A model generated the notes under the pieces. It was not told the origin of the DNA, did no database searches, and saw only the letters and a program-made list of their open reading frames with translations. The position numbers and the translations under genes were made by a program. A stretch of 64,000 nucleotides of DNA, from positions 124,001 to 188,000 of the forward strand of contig NZ_BMVV01000006.1 of the NCBI RefSeq assembly GCF_014650895.1, given 5' to 3'. The number at the start of each line of letters is the position of its first letter. The first letter of the stretch is position 1. Origin of the DNA: Streptomyces omiyaensis. GTDB taxonomy: Bacteria > Actinomycetota > Actinomycetes > Streptomycetales > Streptomycetaceae. Shown here in pieces: positions 38,260-47,574 of this stretch.

Positions 38260-39051
38260 GTGAGCAACCTGACGCGACTGACGGCGGGCGACGCCGAGCT
38301 GACCATCAACCCCGAGCACGGCGGCCGGATCGAGGGGCTGCGCATCGCCGGCACCGAGGTCCTCAAGCAGGGCGAGCGCTTCGGCAGCTTCCCGATGGTG
38401 CCCTGGTGCGGCCGGACCAGGGACGGCGTGTTCCGCGACGGGGCCGTCACCCACCGGCTGCCCCTCAACGCGGCCCCGCACGCCATCCACGGCACCGTCC
38501 GCGACCGGGCCTGGACGGTGGCCCGGGCCACCGCGACCGAGGCCGTCCTCACCTGCGAGCTCGACGACCCGTGGCCGTACAAGGGCCGGGTCACCCAGGT
38601 CCTCGAACTGGCCGAGGACCGGCTGACGCTGCGGTTCGGGGTGGAGGCGTACGACGACTCCTTCCCGGCGCAGGCCGGCTGGCACCCCTGGTTCCTGCGG
38701 AACCTCGGACAGGGCGGCGAGGACGTGCGGATCGGCTTCGCGCCCGCCTGGCAGGAACAGCGCGGCGAGGACCACCTGCCCACCGGCCGGCGCATCGACC
38801 CCCTCCCCGGCCCCTGGGACGACTGCTTCGGCATGCCCGACGGCGTCGACGTCACCCTCACCTGGCCGGAGGAGCTGGAGCTGAAGGTGACCAGTCGCGC
38901 CGCGTGGGTGGTGATCTACGACGAGCCCGAGGACGCGGTCTGCGTCGAGCCGCAGTCGGGCCCGCCCAACGGCCTCAACACCCACCCGCGCCTGGTCACC
39001 CCCATCGACCCGCTGGAGGTCGAGAGCGTGTGGGCGTGGCGCCGGCTTTAA
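38260..39051 (+). CDS. Aldose 1-epimerase family protein
   Basis: 263 aa galactose-mutarotase fold. Seen are INPEHGGRIEGLRIAG, the catalytic His in HAIHGTVRDRAWTV, QAGWHPWFLRN (second His-Trp) and the Glu-bearing end CVEPQSGPPNGLN. Members equilibrate alpha and beta aldoses; physiological sugar unknown. GTG start, with pyrE 9 bp after its stop, so probably co-transcribed with pyrE. Confidence 0.88.
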   Translation: MSNLTRLTAGDAELTINPEHGGRIEGLRIAGTEVLKQGERFGSFPMVPWCGRTRDGVFRDGAVTHRLPLNAAPHAIHGTVRDRAWTVARATATEAVLTCELDDPWPYKGRVTQVLELAEDRLTLRFGVEAYDDSFPAQAGWHPWFLRNLGQGGEDVRIGFAPAWQEQRGEDHLPTGRRIDPLPGPWDDCFGMPDGVDVTLTWPEELELKVTSRAAWVVIYDEPEDAVCVEPQSGPPNGLNTHPRLVTPIDPLEVESVWAWRRL

Positions 39052-39060
39052 GCTCGGGGC

Positions 39061-39609
39061 ATGACTGACGTACGCGCTGAACTGCTCCAGCAGATCAAGG
39101 ACAAGGCCGTGGTGCACGGCAAGGTGACCCTCTCCTCGGGTCTGGAAGCCGACTACTACGTGGACCTGCGCCGGATCACGCTGGACGGGGCGGCGTCGCC
39201 GCTGGTCGGTCAGGTCATGCTCGACCTGACCGAGGGCCTCGACTTCGACGCGGTCGGCGGCCTCACCCTGGGCGCCGACCCGGTCGCCACCGCGATGCTG
39301 CACGCCTCCGCCGCGCGCGGCGAGCGGCTGGACGCCTTCGTCGTGCGCAAGGCCGCCAAGGCCCACGGCATGCAGCGCCAGGTGGAGGGCCCGGACATCA
39401 AGGGCCGCCGCGTCCTGATCGTCGAGGACACCTCCACCACCGGCGGCTCCCCGCTGACCGCCGTCGAGGCGGCCCGCGCGGCCGGTGCCGAGGTCGTCGC
39501 CGTCGCCACGATCGTGGACCGCGCCACCGGGGCCGGCGAGAAGATCAGCGGTACGGCGGGCGTCCCGTACCTCCACGCCTTCGCGCTCGACGAGCTCGGC
39601 CTGGCCTGA
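39061..39609 (+). CDS. pyrE: Orotate phosphoribosyltransferase
   Basis: 182 aa. Transfers ribose phosphate from PRPP to orotate, giving OMP in pyrimidine synthesis. PRPP motif VLIVEDTSTTGGSPLTA is visible; the flexible loop and base-contact regions are YYVDLRRITLDGAA and FVVRKAAKAHGMQRQVEG. The length is normal. It is directly downstream of the aldose epimerase gene. Confidence 0.95.
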   Translation: MTDVRAELLQQIKDKAVVHGKVTLSSGLEADYYVDLRRITLDGAASPLVGQVMLDLTEGLDFDAVGGLTLGADPVATAMLHASAARGERLDAFVVRKAAKAHGMQRQVEGPDIKGRRVLIVEDTSTTGGSPLTAVEAARAAGAEVVAVATIVDRATGAGEKISGTAGVPYLHAFALDELGLA

Positions 39610-39742
39610 GGCCCGGAGCAGGACCCGGACCCGGCCGCGGGCGGGCCCCGTCCGGGGCCTGAGACCGGGCTAACCGCCGCGAAGTCGTGACTTAGGTCCC
39701 GGGCTCCGGCGCATACGGGTCTGACCTGCGCTTTTATCCGAG

Positions 39743-39774
39743 GGCGGGGTGTTTCACGTGAAACACCCCGCCCT
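39743..39774. promoter_or_regulatory. 32-nt palindrome containing an exact parS site
   Basis: GGGCGGGGTGTTTCAC and its complement form a perfect palindrome, 134 bp after pyrE. Its centre (39752-39765) is GTTTCACGTGAAAC, identical to the Streptomyces parS consensus recognised by ParB; the surrounding GC arms give it the shape of a pyrE terminator. It may do both. Confidence 0.88.
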
Positions 39775-39894
39775 TCGGCATGTGCCGCCCGTGGGAGCCC
39801 GTACAAGAGTCTGGAAAGATGGCACCGACGATGATGTCGCCCCTAGGTCAGGGACATAGAACGCCCACACCCGCACATCACAAGGAGCGGACGA

Positions 39895-40917
39895 ATGCCC
39901 ATCGCAACCCCCGAGGTCTACGCCGAGATGCTCGACCGGGCGAAGGCTGGCAAGTTCGCCTACCCGGCCATCAACGTGACCTCGTCCCAGACCCTCCACG
40001 CGGCGCTGCGCGGGTTCGCCGAGGCCCAGAGTGACGGCATCATCCAGATCTCGACCGGTGGCGCCGAGTTCCTGGGCGGCCAGTACAGCAAGGACATGGT
40101 CACGGGCGCCGTCGCCCTGGCCGAGTTCGCGCACATCGTCGCCGCGAAGTACGACATCACCGTCGCGCTGCACACGGACCACTGCCCCAAGGACAAGCTG
40201 GACGGCTACGTCCGTCCGCTGCTCGACGTCTCCGCCGAGCGCGTCGCCCGTGGCGAGAACCCGCTCTTCCAGTCGCACATGTGGGACGGCTCCGCCGAGA
40301 CCCTCGCGGACAACCTGTCCATCGCGCAGGAGCTGCTCGCGAAGGCCCACGCCGCCAAGATCATCCTTGAGGTCGAGATCACCCCGACCGGTGGCGAGGA
40401 GGACGGCGTCAGCCACGAGATCAACGACGAGCTCTACACCACGGTCGACGACGCGATCCGCACCGCCGAGGCCCTGGGCCTGGGCGAGAAGGGCCGCTAC
40501 CTGCTCGCCGCCTCCTTCGGCAACGTGCACGGCGTCTACAAGCCGGGCAACGTCGTGCTGCGTCCCGAGCTCCTCAAGGACCTCCAGGACGGCGTCTCCG
40601 AGAAGTTCGGCCAGGCGTCCCCGTTCGACTTCGTCTTCCACGGCGGCTCCGGCTCGACCGCCGAGGAGATCGCCACCGCGCTCGAGAACGGCGTGGTGAA
40701 GATGAACCTCGACACCGACACCCAGTACGCCTTCACCCGTCCGGTCGTGGACCACGTGTTCCGCAACTACGACGGCGTCCTGAAGGTCGACGGCGAGGTC
40801 GGCGTCAAGTCCACCTACGACCCGCGCACCTGGGGCAAGCTCGCCGAGGCGGGCATGGCCAAGCGCGTCGCCGAGGCGTGCGAGGCGCTGCGCTCGGCCG
40901 GCAAGAAGCTGAAGTAA
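39895..40917 (+). CDS. fba: Fructose-bisphosphate aldolase, class II
   Basis: 340 aa zinc-dependent glycolytic aldolase. Substrate/zinc residues are visible in LHTDHCPKDKLDGY, in EVEITPTGGEEDGVSHE, SFGNVHGVYKPGNV (second zinc His) and VFHGGSGSTAEEI, and the catalytic loop MNLDTDTQYAFTRP. AAGGAG ahead of the ATG at 39895. A single-gene unit with its own terminator. Confidence 0.97.
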   Translation: MPIATPEVYAEMLDRAKAGKFAYPAINVTSSQTLHAALRGFAEAQSDGIIQISTGGAEFLGGQYSKDMVTGAVALAEFAHIVAAKYDITVALHTDHCPKDKLDGYVRPLLDVSAERVARGENPLFQSHMWDGSAETLADNLSIAQELLAKAHAAKIILEVEITPTGGEEDGVSHEINDELYTTVDDAIRTAEALGLGEKGRYLLAASFGNVHGVYKPGNVVLRPELLKDLQDGVSEKFGQASPFDFVFHGGSGSTAEEIATALENGVVKMNLDTDTQYAFTRPVVDHVFRNYDGVLKVDGEVGVKSTYDPRTWGKLAEAGMAKRVAEACEALRSAGKKLK

Positions 40918-40924
40918 GCCGTGG

Positions 40925-40963
40925 CGGAGGGCCCGGCACCCCTCGTGGGTGCCGGGCCCTCCG
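40925..40963 (+). terminator. fba terminator
   Basis: 17-bp perfect stem (CGGAGGGCCCGGCACCC) with a 5-nt loop, directly after the fba stop. Confidence 0.88.
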
Positions 40964-40985
40964 TGTTTCCCGGAGGAGGGCGCAG

Positions 40986-42161
40986 ATGTACGACTTCGAT
41001 GAGGTGAGGGACCGCAGGGGCACCTGGTCGGTCCAGTGGGACGGCGTCGCGGACCGCTTCGGCGTCCCCGGACTGCTGCCCTTCACCATCTCCGACATGG
41101 ACTTCGCCTCGCCGCCGGAGGTCCTCGACGCGCTCCGGGCCCGCGTCGACCACGGCGTCTTCGGCTACACCGACTGGCGGCTCGGCGGCCCCGACGGCTT
41201 CCGTGAGGCGATACGCCACTGGTACGCGAGCCGGTACGGCACCGCCGTCGACACCGAGGCGCTGGTCTACGCGCCCTCCGTGCTCAACCAGGTCTCCCAG
41301 CTGCTGCGGATGTGGACCCGGCCCGGCGACGGCGTGGTCGTCCACACCCCCACGTACGACGGCTTCCGCAAGGCGGTCACCGGTCTCGGCCGTGAGCTGC
41401 GCGGGGTGCCGCTCGACGACCCCGACGCCCTGGAGCGGGAGCTGGCCCGGCCGGACAGCACGATGCTGCTGCTCTGCTCCCCGCACAACCCCACGGGGCG
41501 GGTGTGGACGGAGGCGGAGCTCACGGGGTTCGCCCGGCTCGCCCGCCGCCACGGCGTGCCGGTCGTCAGCGACGAGATCCACGCCGACCTCACGACCGAC
41601 GGGCACCGGCACGTGCCCTGGACCCGGATCGCCGAGGCGGGCGGCGACCGCCGGTGGGCGCTCGTCACCTCCGGCACCAAGGCCTTCAACTTCCCGGCGC
41701 TCTCCGGCTCGTACGGCTTCGTCGGCGACCCGGAGGAGCGGGCGGCGTTCGTCCGGCGGATGGAGACCGGCGAGGGACTCGCCTCCCCGGCCGTCCTCTC
41801 GCTCACCGCCCACGTCGCCGCCTACCGGCACGCGGCCCCCTGGCTCGACGCGCTGCGCGCCTACGTCGCCGGCACGATGGCCGGGGTCGCGGAGCGGCTC
41901 GCCGAGGGCCTGCCCGGCGTCGAGTGGCGGCCGCCGCAGGCCGGCTACCTGGCCTGGATCGACCTCCGGCCGCTCGGCATCGGGGAGGACCGGCTCCAGG
42001 AGGAGCTGATCCGGACCGAGAAGGTCGCGATCATGCCCGGCGGGACGTACGGCACCCCCGGCTTCGTCCGGCTCAACGTCGGCTGCCCCCGCGCCAAGGC
42101 GGAACGGGGCGTGGACGCCCTGGTCAGGGCGGCGGCCCGGCTGCGGACCGACGGCGGCTGA
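40986..42161 (+). CDS. PatB/MalY-type PLP enzyme (C-S lyase-like)
   Basis: 391 aa fold-type I PLP enzyme. ISDMDFASPPEV and FGYTDWRLGGPDGFREAI are the signature of the MalY/PatB cystathionine beta-lyase group; PLP contacts are LLCSPHNPTGRVW, VVSDEIHADLT, the Lys in TSGTKAFNFPALSGSY, and Arg in FVRLNVGCPRA. It could cleave cystathionine or be an aminotransferase. GGAGGAGG precedes the ATG at 40986; the MFS exporter gene follows on the same strand. Confidence 0.87.
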   Translation: MYDFDEVRDRRGTWSVQWDGVADRFGVPGLLPFTISDMDFASPPEVLDALRARVDHGVFGYTDWRLGGPDGFREAIRHWYASRYGTAVDTEALVYAPSVLNQVSQLLRMWTRPGDGVVVHTPTYDGFRKAVTGLGRELRGVPLDDPDALERELARPDSTMLLLCSPHNPTGRVWTEAELTGFARLARRHGVPVVSDEIHADLTTDGHRHVPWTRIAEAGGDRRWALVTSGTKAFNFPALSGSYGFVGDPEERAAFVRRMETGEGLASPAVLSLTAHVAAYRHAAPWLDALRAYVAGTMAGVAERLAEGLPGVEWRPPQAGYLAWIDLRPLGIGEDRLQEELIRTEKVAIMPGGTYGTPGFVRLNVGCPRAKAERGVDALVRAAARLRTDGG

Positions 42162-42288
42162 GCAGACGGGAGCCCCGAGGGCGCGGGCGGACGGGCGGGC
42201 TCCGGGGAGCCCGGGCGGACGGGCGGGAGTCACCGGAGCGCGGGTGACCGGGGAGGCAGGCGCCTCCGGAACGCGGGACCATGCAGAC

Positions 42289-43737
42289 ATGGCTGTGGCT
42301 GTGCCCGAGGTGCGGATGGCCTCCCGGACCGGGCGGTGGATCGTCTTCACGACCGTGCTCGGCTCCGGGATGGCGCTGCTCGACTCGACCGTCGTCAACG
42401 TCGCGCTGCCGCACATCGGCGAGGACCTCGGCGCCGACCTCGCCGTGCTCCAGTGGACCGTCAACGCCTACATGCTGACGCTGGCCGGGCTGATCCTGCT
42501 CGGCGGCTCGCTCGGCGACCGGTACGGGCGGCGGAGGGTCTTCGTCGTCGGCGTCGTCTGGTTCGCCCTCGCCTCGCTGCTGTGCGGGCTCGCCCCGAAC
42601 GCCGGGGTGCTGATCGCCGCCCGCGCCCTCCAGGGCGTCGGCGGGGCGCTGCTCACGCCGGGGTCGCTCGCGCTGATCCAGGCGAGCTTCCACCCCGACG
42701 ACCGGGCCCGTGCGGTCGGCCTGTGGTCCGGTTTCGGCGGCGTGGGGGCGGCGATCGGGCCGTTCGTCGGCGGCTGGCTGGTCGACGGGCCCGGCTGGCG
42801 GTGGGTCTTCCTGCTGAACGTGCCGCTCGCGGCGGTCTGCGTGCCGGTCGCGCTGCGGCACGTCCCCGAGTCCCGCGACGAGGCCGCGCACGGGCGCTTC
42901 GACGTGCTCGGCGCGGTGCTGGGGGCGGTGGCGCTCGGCCTCGTCACCTACGGGCTGATCGGCGCGGCGTGGTGGGCCGGGGCGGCGGGCGCGGCCGCCG
43001 GGGCCGGGTTCGTGGCGGTGGAGCGGCGGCGGGCCGAGGGCGCGATGGTGCCGCCGTCCATCTTCCGCTCCCGGCTCTTCACCGCCGTGAACGTGGTGAC
43101 GCTCTGCGTGTACGCGGCCTTCGGCGGCTTCTTCTTCCTCGCCGCGCTCCAGCTCCAGGTCGTCTCCGGCTACTCCGCGCTCGCCGCCGGTACGGCCCTG
43201 CTGCCGACCACCGTGCTGATGCTGCTGCTCTCCGCGCGCGCCGGCGAGCTGGGGGAACGGATCGGGCCGCGCCTCCCGCTGACCGTGGGGCCGCTGCTGT
43301 GCGCCGCCGGGATGCTGCTGATGCTGCGGGTCGGGCCGGACGCCTCGTACGCGAGCGACGTGCTGCCGGCCCTCCTCGTGCTGGGCCTCGGCATGACGGC
43401 CCTGGTCGCGCCGCTGACCGCGACCGTCCTCGCCTCCGTGGACGTCTCCCGGTCCGGGCTGGCCAGCGGAATCAACAACGCGGCGGCGCGGGCGGCCGGA
43501 CTCGTCGCGGTCGCGGCGCTGCCGCTGCTGACGGGGATGGGACCGGAGGCGTACCGCTCGGCGGAGGAGTTCGACGCGACCTTCGGGCGGGCGATGCCGA
43601 TCTGCGCGGGCGTGCTGGTGCTGGGCGCGGCGATCGCCTGGACCACCATGCGGACCCCCGAGGCCCCGGCCTGCCACCCCGGATGCCGGCACCACTGCGC
43701 CGTGACCTCCCCACCGCTGGACCCCGGCACCCCGTGA
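42289..43737 (+). CDS. MFS drug exporter, EmrB/QacA (DHA2) type
   Basis: 482 aa, 14 predicted TMs. DHA2 signature motifs are MALLDSTVVNVALPHIGEDLGADLAVLQW-like start of TM1-2 (motif D1), LGGSLGDRYGRRRVFVVG (motif A) and ARALQGVGGALLTPGSLALI (motif C). These proton-driven exporters pump lipophilic drugs or antibiotics; substrate unknown. Start at 42289 chosen since the protein begins just before TM1; a GTG 45 bp upstream would add a tail of no clear character. Confidence 0.86.
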   Translation: MAVAVPEVRMASRTGRWIVFTTVLGSGMALLDSTVVNVALPHIGEDLGADLAVLQWTVNAYMLTLAGLILLGGSLGDRYGRRRVFVVGVVWFALASLLCGLAPNAGVLIAARALQGVGGALLTPGSLALIQASFHPDDRARAVGLWSGFGGVGAAIGPFVGGWLVDGPGWRWVFLLNVPLAAVCVPVALRHVPESRDEAAHGRFDVLGAVLGAVALGLVTYGLIGAAWWAGAAGAAAGAGFVAVERRRAEGAMVPPSIFRSRLFTAVNVVTLCVYAAFGGFFFLAALQLQVVSGYSALAAGTALLPTTVLMLLLSARAGELGERIGPRLPLTVGPLLCAAGMLLMLRVGPDASYASDVLPALLVLGLGMTALVAPLTATVLASVDVSRSGLASGINNAAARAAGLVAVAALPLLTGMGPEAYRSAEEFDATFGRAMPICAGVLVLGAAIAWTTMRTPEAPACHPGCRHHCAVTSPPLDPGTP

Positions 43738-43776
43738 CCCGCCCCGGCGGGCGGGGGCGTGGGGCAGACTGGGGGG

Positions 43777-44190
43777 ATGGCTATGCATGAGAACCTGCTG
43801 GGCGGACCCGCGCCCACCCTGCTGCCCGACGACCCCGAGCCGCGGGAGCTCCTCGCGCAGGGGACCGCGCCGACCGAGGTCGCCGCGAAGTACCCGACCT
43901 CCTCGCTCGCGTGGGCGCAGCTCGCGGACGACGCCTTCGAGGCGGGGCGCGTGGTGGAGTCGTACGCCTACGCCCGCACCGGCTACCACCGGGCGCTGGA
44001 CGCGCTGCGGCGCAACGGGTGGAAGGGCCACGGCCCCGTGCCGTGGGAGCACGAGCCGAACCGCGGCTTCCTGCGGGCCCTGCACGCGCTGGCCCGGGCC
44101 GCGGGGGAGATCGGCGAGCAGGCCGAGTACGAGCGGTGCACCACCTTCCTGCGGGACTCGTCGGAGACGGCCGCGGAGACGCTGGGCTGA
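43777..44190 (+). CDS. DUF3151 family protein
   Basis: 137 aa soluble, probably all-helical protein. It opens MAMHENLLGGPAPTLLPDDPEPRELL and continues KYPTSSLAWAQLADDAFEAG, ESYAYARTGYHRALDALRRNGWKG and ANRGFLRALHALAR-like helices, a TPR-like pattern. Actinobacteria-specific family, function unknown. GGGGGG ahead of the ATG. In the genomes I remember it sits near fba, as here. Confidence 0.85.
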   Translation: MAMHENLLGGPAPTLLPDDPEPRELLAQGTAPTEVAAKYPTSSLAWAQLADDAFEAGRVVESYAYARTGYHRALDALRRNGWKGHGPVPWEHEPNRGFLRALHALARAAGEIGEQAEYERCTTFLRDSSETAAETLG

Positions 44191-44246
44191 TCCTTTCCCC
44201 CCGGCCGGTACGATCCCCGGACCGGCCTGAACAGGGGGGAACTGTC

Positions 44247-45161
44247 GTGGGCAAGCGGGGGGCGCCCGACCGGCGCCGACAGAACCGACGGAGCGGGGGG
44301 AGCCGCCGCGGGGGGACGCGTGTCACGCGCCGCGGGCGGCTCGTCCTGTCGACCCTGGTCCTGATGGGCGTCTCGCTCGGCGCGGGCGTGGCGCTCGCGC
44401 AGTTCCGGGGCGGTGGCGGGGGCACCCCCGACACCGCCCGCGCCCCGGCGTCCGAGGCGCCGCCGGCGCCCGAGCCGACGACGCCCCCGCCCTCCCCGAC
44501 CCGGGCGGCCGCGCAGAAGCCGGAGCCCGCCCCGAAGCCCACCGTCAAGCCGAAACCGAAGCCGACCGCGACGAAGAAGAAACCCGCGGCCGTGCCGCAG
44601 TCCGGCAAGGGCACCTTCACCACGGCCTCCGCCTCCGGCAGGATCACGGGCGCGAGCGGCACGCTGCGCCGCTACCGGGTGCAGATAGAGGAGGGGGTCG
44701 ACCTGTCGGCCCGGGCGACGGCCGAGGAGATCGAGGCGATCCTCGCCCATCCGAGGAGCTGGGCCGCGCACGGCCGGGGCCGCTTCCAGCTGGTCGACGC
44801 GAACGCCGACTTCGTCATACGGATCGCGACCCCCGACACCGCGGACGCGCTCTGCGCCCGGCAGGGCCTCGACACCCACGGCGAGCTGAACTGCGAGACC
44901 ACCGAGGGCGTGGTGGTGAACCTCAAACGGTGGATCCTGGGCTCGCCGACCTTCGCGGGGCCTCCGGAGCAGTACCGGCACCTGATCATCAACCACGAGG
45001 TCGGTCACGAGATCGGCATCCGGCAGCACCTGGGCTGCGGCGGCCCGGGCAGACCGGCACCCGCGATGATGCAGCAGATCAAGGGCCTCGACGGCTGTCG
45101 GTCGAACGCTTTTCCGTATGACGAAGACGGGGTCTACATCACCGGTCCGATCGTGTCATGA
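44247..45161 (+). CDS. DUF3152 exported protein with HExxH metalloprotease-like motif
   Basis: 304 aa. Basic N-terminus, one signal anchor (RLVLSTLVLMGVSLGAGVALA), then a Pro/Lys/Thr-rich spacer of ~70 residues (KPEPAPKPTVKPKPKPTATK) suited to crossing the wall. The C-terminal ~190 residues are DUF3152: YRVQIEEGVDLSARATAEEIEAIL, VVNLKRWILGSPTF and INHEVGHEIGIRQHLGC. HEVGH with a downstream His (HLGC) fits a zincin/metzincin-like active site (HExxHxxGxxH is nearly formed: HEVGHEIGIRQH). So it may be a surface metalloprotease (inference). GTG start with AGGGGGGA. Confidence 0.82.
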   Translation: MGKRGAPDRRRQNRRSGGSRRGGTRVTRRGRLVLSTLVLMGVSLGAGVALAQFRGGGGGTPDTARAPASEAPPAPEPTTPPPSPTRAAAQKPEPAPKPTVKPKPKPTATKKKPAAVPQSGKGTFTTASASGRITGASGTLRRYRVQIEEGVDLSARATAEEIEAILAHPRSWAAHGRGRFQLVDANADFVIRIATPDTADALCARQGLDTHGELNCETTEGVVVNLKRWILGSPTFAGPPEQYRHLIINHEVGHEIGIRQHLGCGGPGRPAPAMMQQIKGLDGCRSNAFPYDEDGVYITGPIVS

Positions 45162-45295
45162 TGCGCTTGGGACGGCGCGCGACGCAGCACGCCTCCTGAG
45201 GGGACCGGGGCTCCCGTGGCGCCTTCCGCACACCGCGGACGGACGCACGCGGTGGAGCAGACCGCTACCCGGTAGTTCGTATCGAGGAGACAGAA

Positions 45296-46162
45296 ATGTC
45301 GACCTTCCCAGGTTCCCCCGATGCCACCGGAGTCGATGCCGTCACCGACGCGCCGAACCTCGACTTCGCCGGCACCACCCCGTACGAGGACTACGTCCAG
45401 GCGGACGTCCTGACCCACCTCCAGCACCTCCGCTCGGACGACCCCGGCGAGATGGTCTTCCTGGTCACCACCCAGGTCATGGAGCTGTGGTTCACCGTCA
45501 TCGTCCACGAGTGGGAGACCGCGGGCCGCGCCCTGCGCGAGGACCGGATGCCCGTCGCCGTCGACGCGCTGAAGCGCTCGGTGCGCGAGCTGGAGGCGCT
45601 CAACCACTCCTGGCGCCCGCTCTCCCAGCTCACCCCCGCCCAGTTCAACTCCTACCGCGGCGCGCTCGGCGAGGGCTCCGGCTTCCAGTCGGCGATGTAC
45701 CGCCGCATGGAGTTCCTGCTCGGCGAGAAGTCGGCGTCCATGCTCGTCCCGCACCGGGGCGCGCCCCGCGTCCACGCCGAGCTGGAGAAGGCGCTCCACG
45801 AGCCGAGCCTGTACGACGAGGTGCTCGCCCTCCTCGCCCGGCGCGGCCTGCCCGTCCCGCCCTCCGTCCTCGCCCGCGACCTCACCCGGCGCTACGAGCC
45901 GTCGCCGCAGGTCGAGGCCGTGTGGGCGGGGCTCTACGCGGAGCCCGAGGCCGAGGGCAACGCCGAGCTCGTCCGGCTCGGCGAGGCGCTCAGCGACGTC
46001 GCCGAGCTGGTGTGGCGCTGGCGCAACGACCACCTGGTGGCGACCCGCCGCGCGATGGGCTCCAAGACCGGCACCGGCGGCTCCGCGGGCGTGGCCTGGC
46101 TGGAGAAGCGTGCCCAGAAGAACGTGTTCCCCGAGCTCTGGACGGCCCGCAGCCATGTCTGA
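45296..46162 (+). CDS. kynA: Tryptophan 2,3-dioxygenase
   Basis: 288 aa heme dioxygenase that opens L-tryptophan to N-formylkynurenine. Family blocks: TTPYEDYVQADVLTHLQHLR, VFLVTTQVMELWFTVIVHEW (helix lining the heme), FNSYRGALGEGSGFQSAMYR (substrate pocket Arg) and the C-terminal WRWRNDHLVATRRAMGSKTGTGG. Length is normal. It overlaps kynU by 8 bp, so coupled. First step of tryptophan catabolism here. Confidence 0.95.
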   Translation: MSTFPGSPDATGVDAVTDAPNLDFAGTTPYEDYVQADVLTHLQHLRSDDPGEMVFLVTTQVMELWFTVIVHEWETAGRALREDRMPVAVDALKRSVRELEALNHSWRPLSQLTPAQFNSYRGALGEGSGFQSAMYRRMEFLLGEKSASMLVPHRGAPRVHAELEKALHEPSLYDEVLALLARRGLPVPPSVLARDLTRRYEPSPQVEAVWAGLYAEPEAEGNAELVRLGEALSDVAELVWRWRNDHLVATRRAMGSKTGTGGSAGVAWLEKRAQKNVFPELWTARSHV

Positions 46163-47396
46163 CCTTCAGCAGGAGGCCCCGCGCCTCGACGCCGCGTCCT
46201 CCCTCCGCGAGGAGGCCCTGCGCCTCGACGCCGCCGACCCGCTCGCCGGCCACCGGGCGCGCTTCGCCCTCGACGACGACACCGTCTACCTCGACGGCAA
46301 CTCGCTCGGCGCGCTCCCCGCCCACGTCCCCGCCCGGATGGCCGACGTCATCGGGCGACAGTGGGGCGAGCTGCGGATCCGGTCCTGGGACGAGTCGGGC
46401 TGGTGGACCGCCCCGGAGCGGATCGGCGACCGGATCGCGCCGCTGGTCGGCGCCGCCCCCGGACAGATCGTGGTCGGCGACTCGACCAGCGTGAACGTCT
46501 TCAAGGCGGTCGTCGCGGCGGCCCGGCTCGCGGGGGAGGGACGCGACGAGATCCTGGTGGACGGTTCGACCTTTCCCACGGACGGGTACATCGCCGAGTC
46601 CGCCGCGCGGATGACCGGTCACCGGATCGTGGCGCTCGACCCGGCCGACATCCCCGCCGCGGCGGGGGAGCGGACCGCGCTCGCGCTCGTCAACCACATC
46701 GACTACCTCTCCGGGCGGCTCCACGACCTGCCCGGCACCACCGCCGCCCTCCACGCGGCGGGCGCGCTGGCCGTCTGGGACCTCTGCCACAGCGCCGGCG
46801 CGCTGCCGGTCGGCCTCGACGAGCACGGGGTGGACCTGGCCGTCGGCTGCACCTACAAGTACCTGAACGGCGGCCCCGGTTCGCCCGCGTACCTGTACGT
46901 CGCCGAGCGCCACCAGGACCGCTTCGACTCGCCGCTGCCGGGCTGGACCTCGCACGCCGACCCCTTCGGCATGGACCCCGGCTACCGGGCCGCGTCCGGC
47001 GCCGTCCGGGGCCGCGTCGGCACCCCGGACATCCTGTCCATGCTGGCCCTGGAAGCGGCCCTGGACGTCTGGGACGGGGTCACGATCGAGGCCGTCCGCG
47101 CCAAGTCCCTCGCCCTCACGGACTTCTTCCTGGAGTGCGTGCGGGCGTACGTCCCCGAGGGCCGGGTCACCCCGGTCACCCCCGAGGCGCACGGCGAGCG
47201 CGGCAGCCAGGTCGGCCTGCGGTGCGCGGACGCCCCCGCCGTCATGCCCGAGCTCATCAGGCGCGGGGTCGTCGGCGACCTGCGCCCGGGCCTCCTGCGG
47301 TTCGGCTTCACCCCGCTCTACGTCGGCTTCGCGGACGCGGAGAAGGCGGCCCGCGTCCTCGCCGAGGTGCTCGCCGGCACGCCGGCCGGCCGGTAG
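46155..47396 (+). CDS. kynU: Kynureninase
   Basis: 413 aa PLP enzyme that cuts kynurenine into anthranilate and alanine. Seen are VYLDGNSLGALP, VGDSTSVNVFKAVVAAAR (phosphate cup), WDLCHSAGALPV (PLP Asp-His), the Schiff-base Lys in GCTYKYLNGGPGSPAY, and the C-terminal LRFGFTPLYV. ATG at 46155 overlaps kynA by 8 bp. The repeated N-terminal phrase (QEAPRLDAAS, EEALRLDAAD) is unusual and may be a small internal duplication. Confidence 0.95.
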   Translation: MSDLQQEAPRLDAASSLREEALRLDAADPLAGHRARFALDDDTVYLDGNSLGALPAHVPARMADVIGRQWGELRIRSWDESGWWTAPERIGDRIAPLVGAAPGQIVVGDSTSVNVFKAVVAAARLAGEGRDEILVDGSTFPTDGYIAESAARMTGHRIVALDPADIPAAAGERTALALVNHIDYLSGRLHDLPGTTAALHAAGALAVWDLCHSAGALPVGLDEHGVDLAVGCTYKYLNGGPGSPAYLYVAERHQDRFDSPLPGWTSHADPFGMDPGYRAASGAVRGRVGTPDILSMLALEAALDVWDGVTIEAVRAKSLALTDFFLECVRAYVPEGRVTPVTPEAHGERGSQVGLRCADAPAVMPELIRRGVVGDLRPGLLRFGFTPLYVGFADAEKAARVLAEVLAGTPAGR

Positions 47397-47574
47397 CCGG
47401 CCACCGGCGCCGGCGGCCGGATCCGCCGGTGGGACGGCGGCCGGTCGGCCGGTGGCAGACGTCCGGTGACCGGCCGTCAGGTCGGATCATCGGCTGATCT
47501 GCGGGGCCCGGGACCCTGATACGGTCCCCGCAGGTCAGGGCCGATTCGGCCCCGTCACCGAGAGGTTGGAACCC

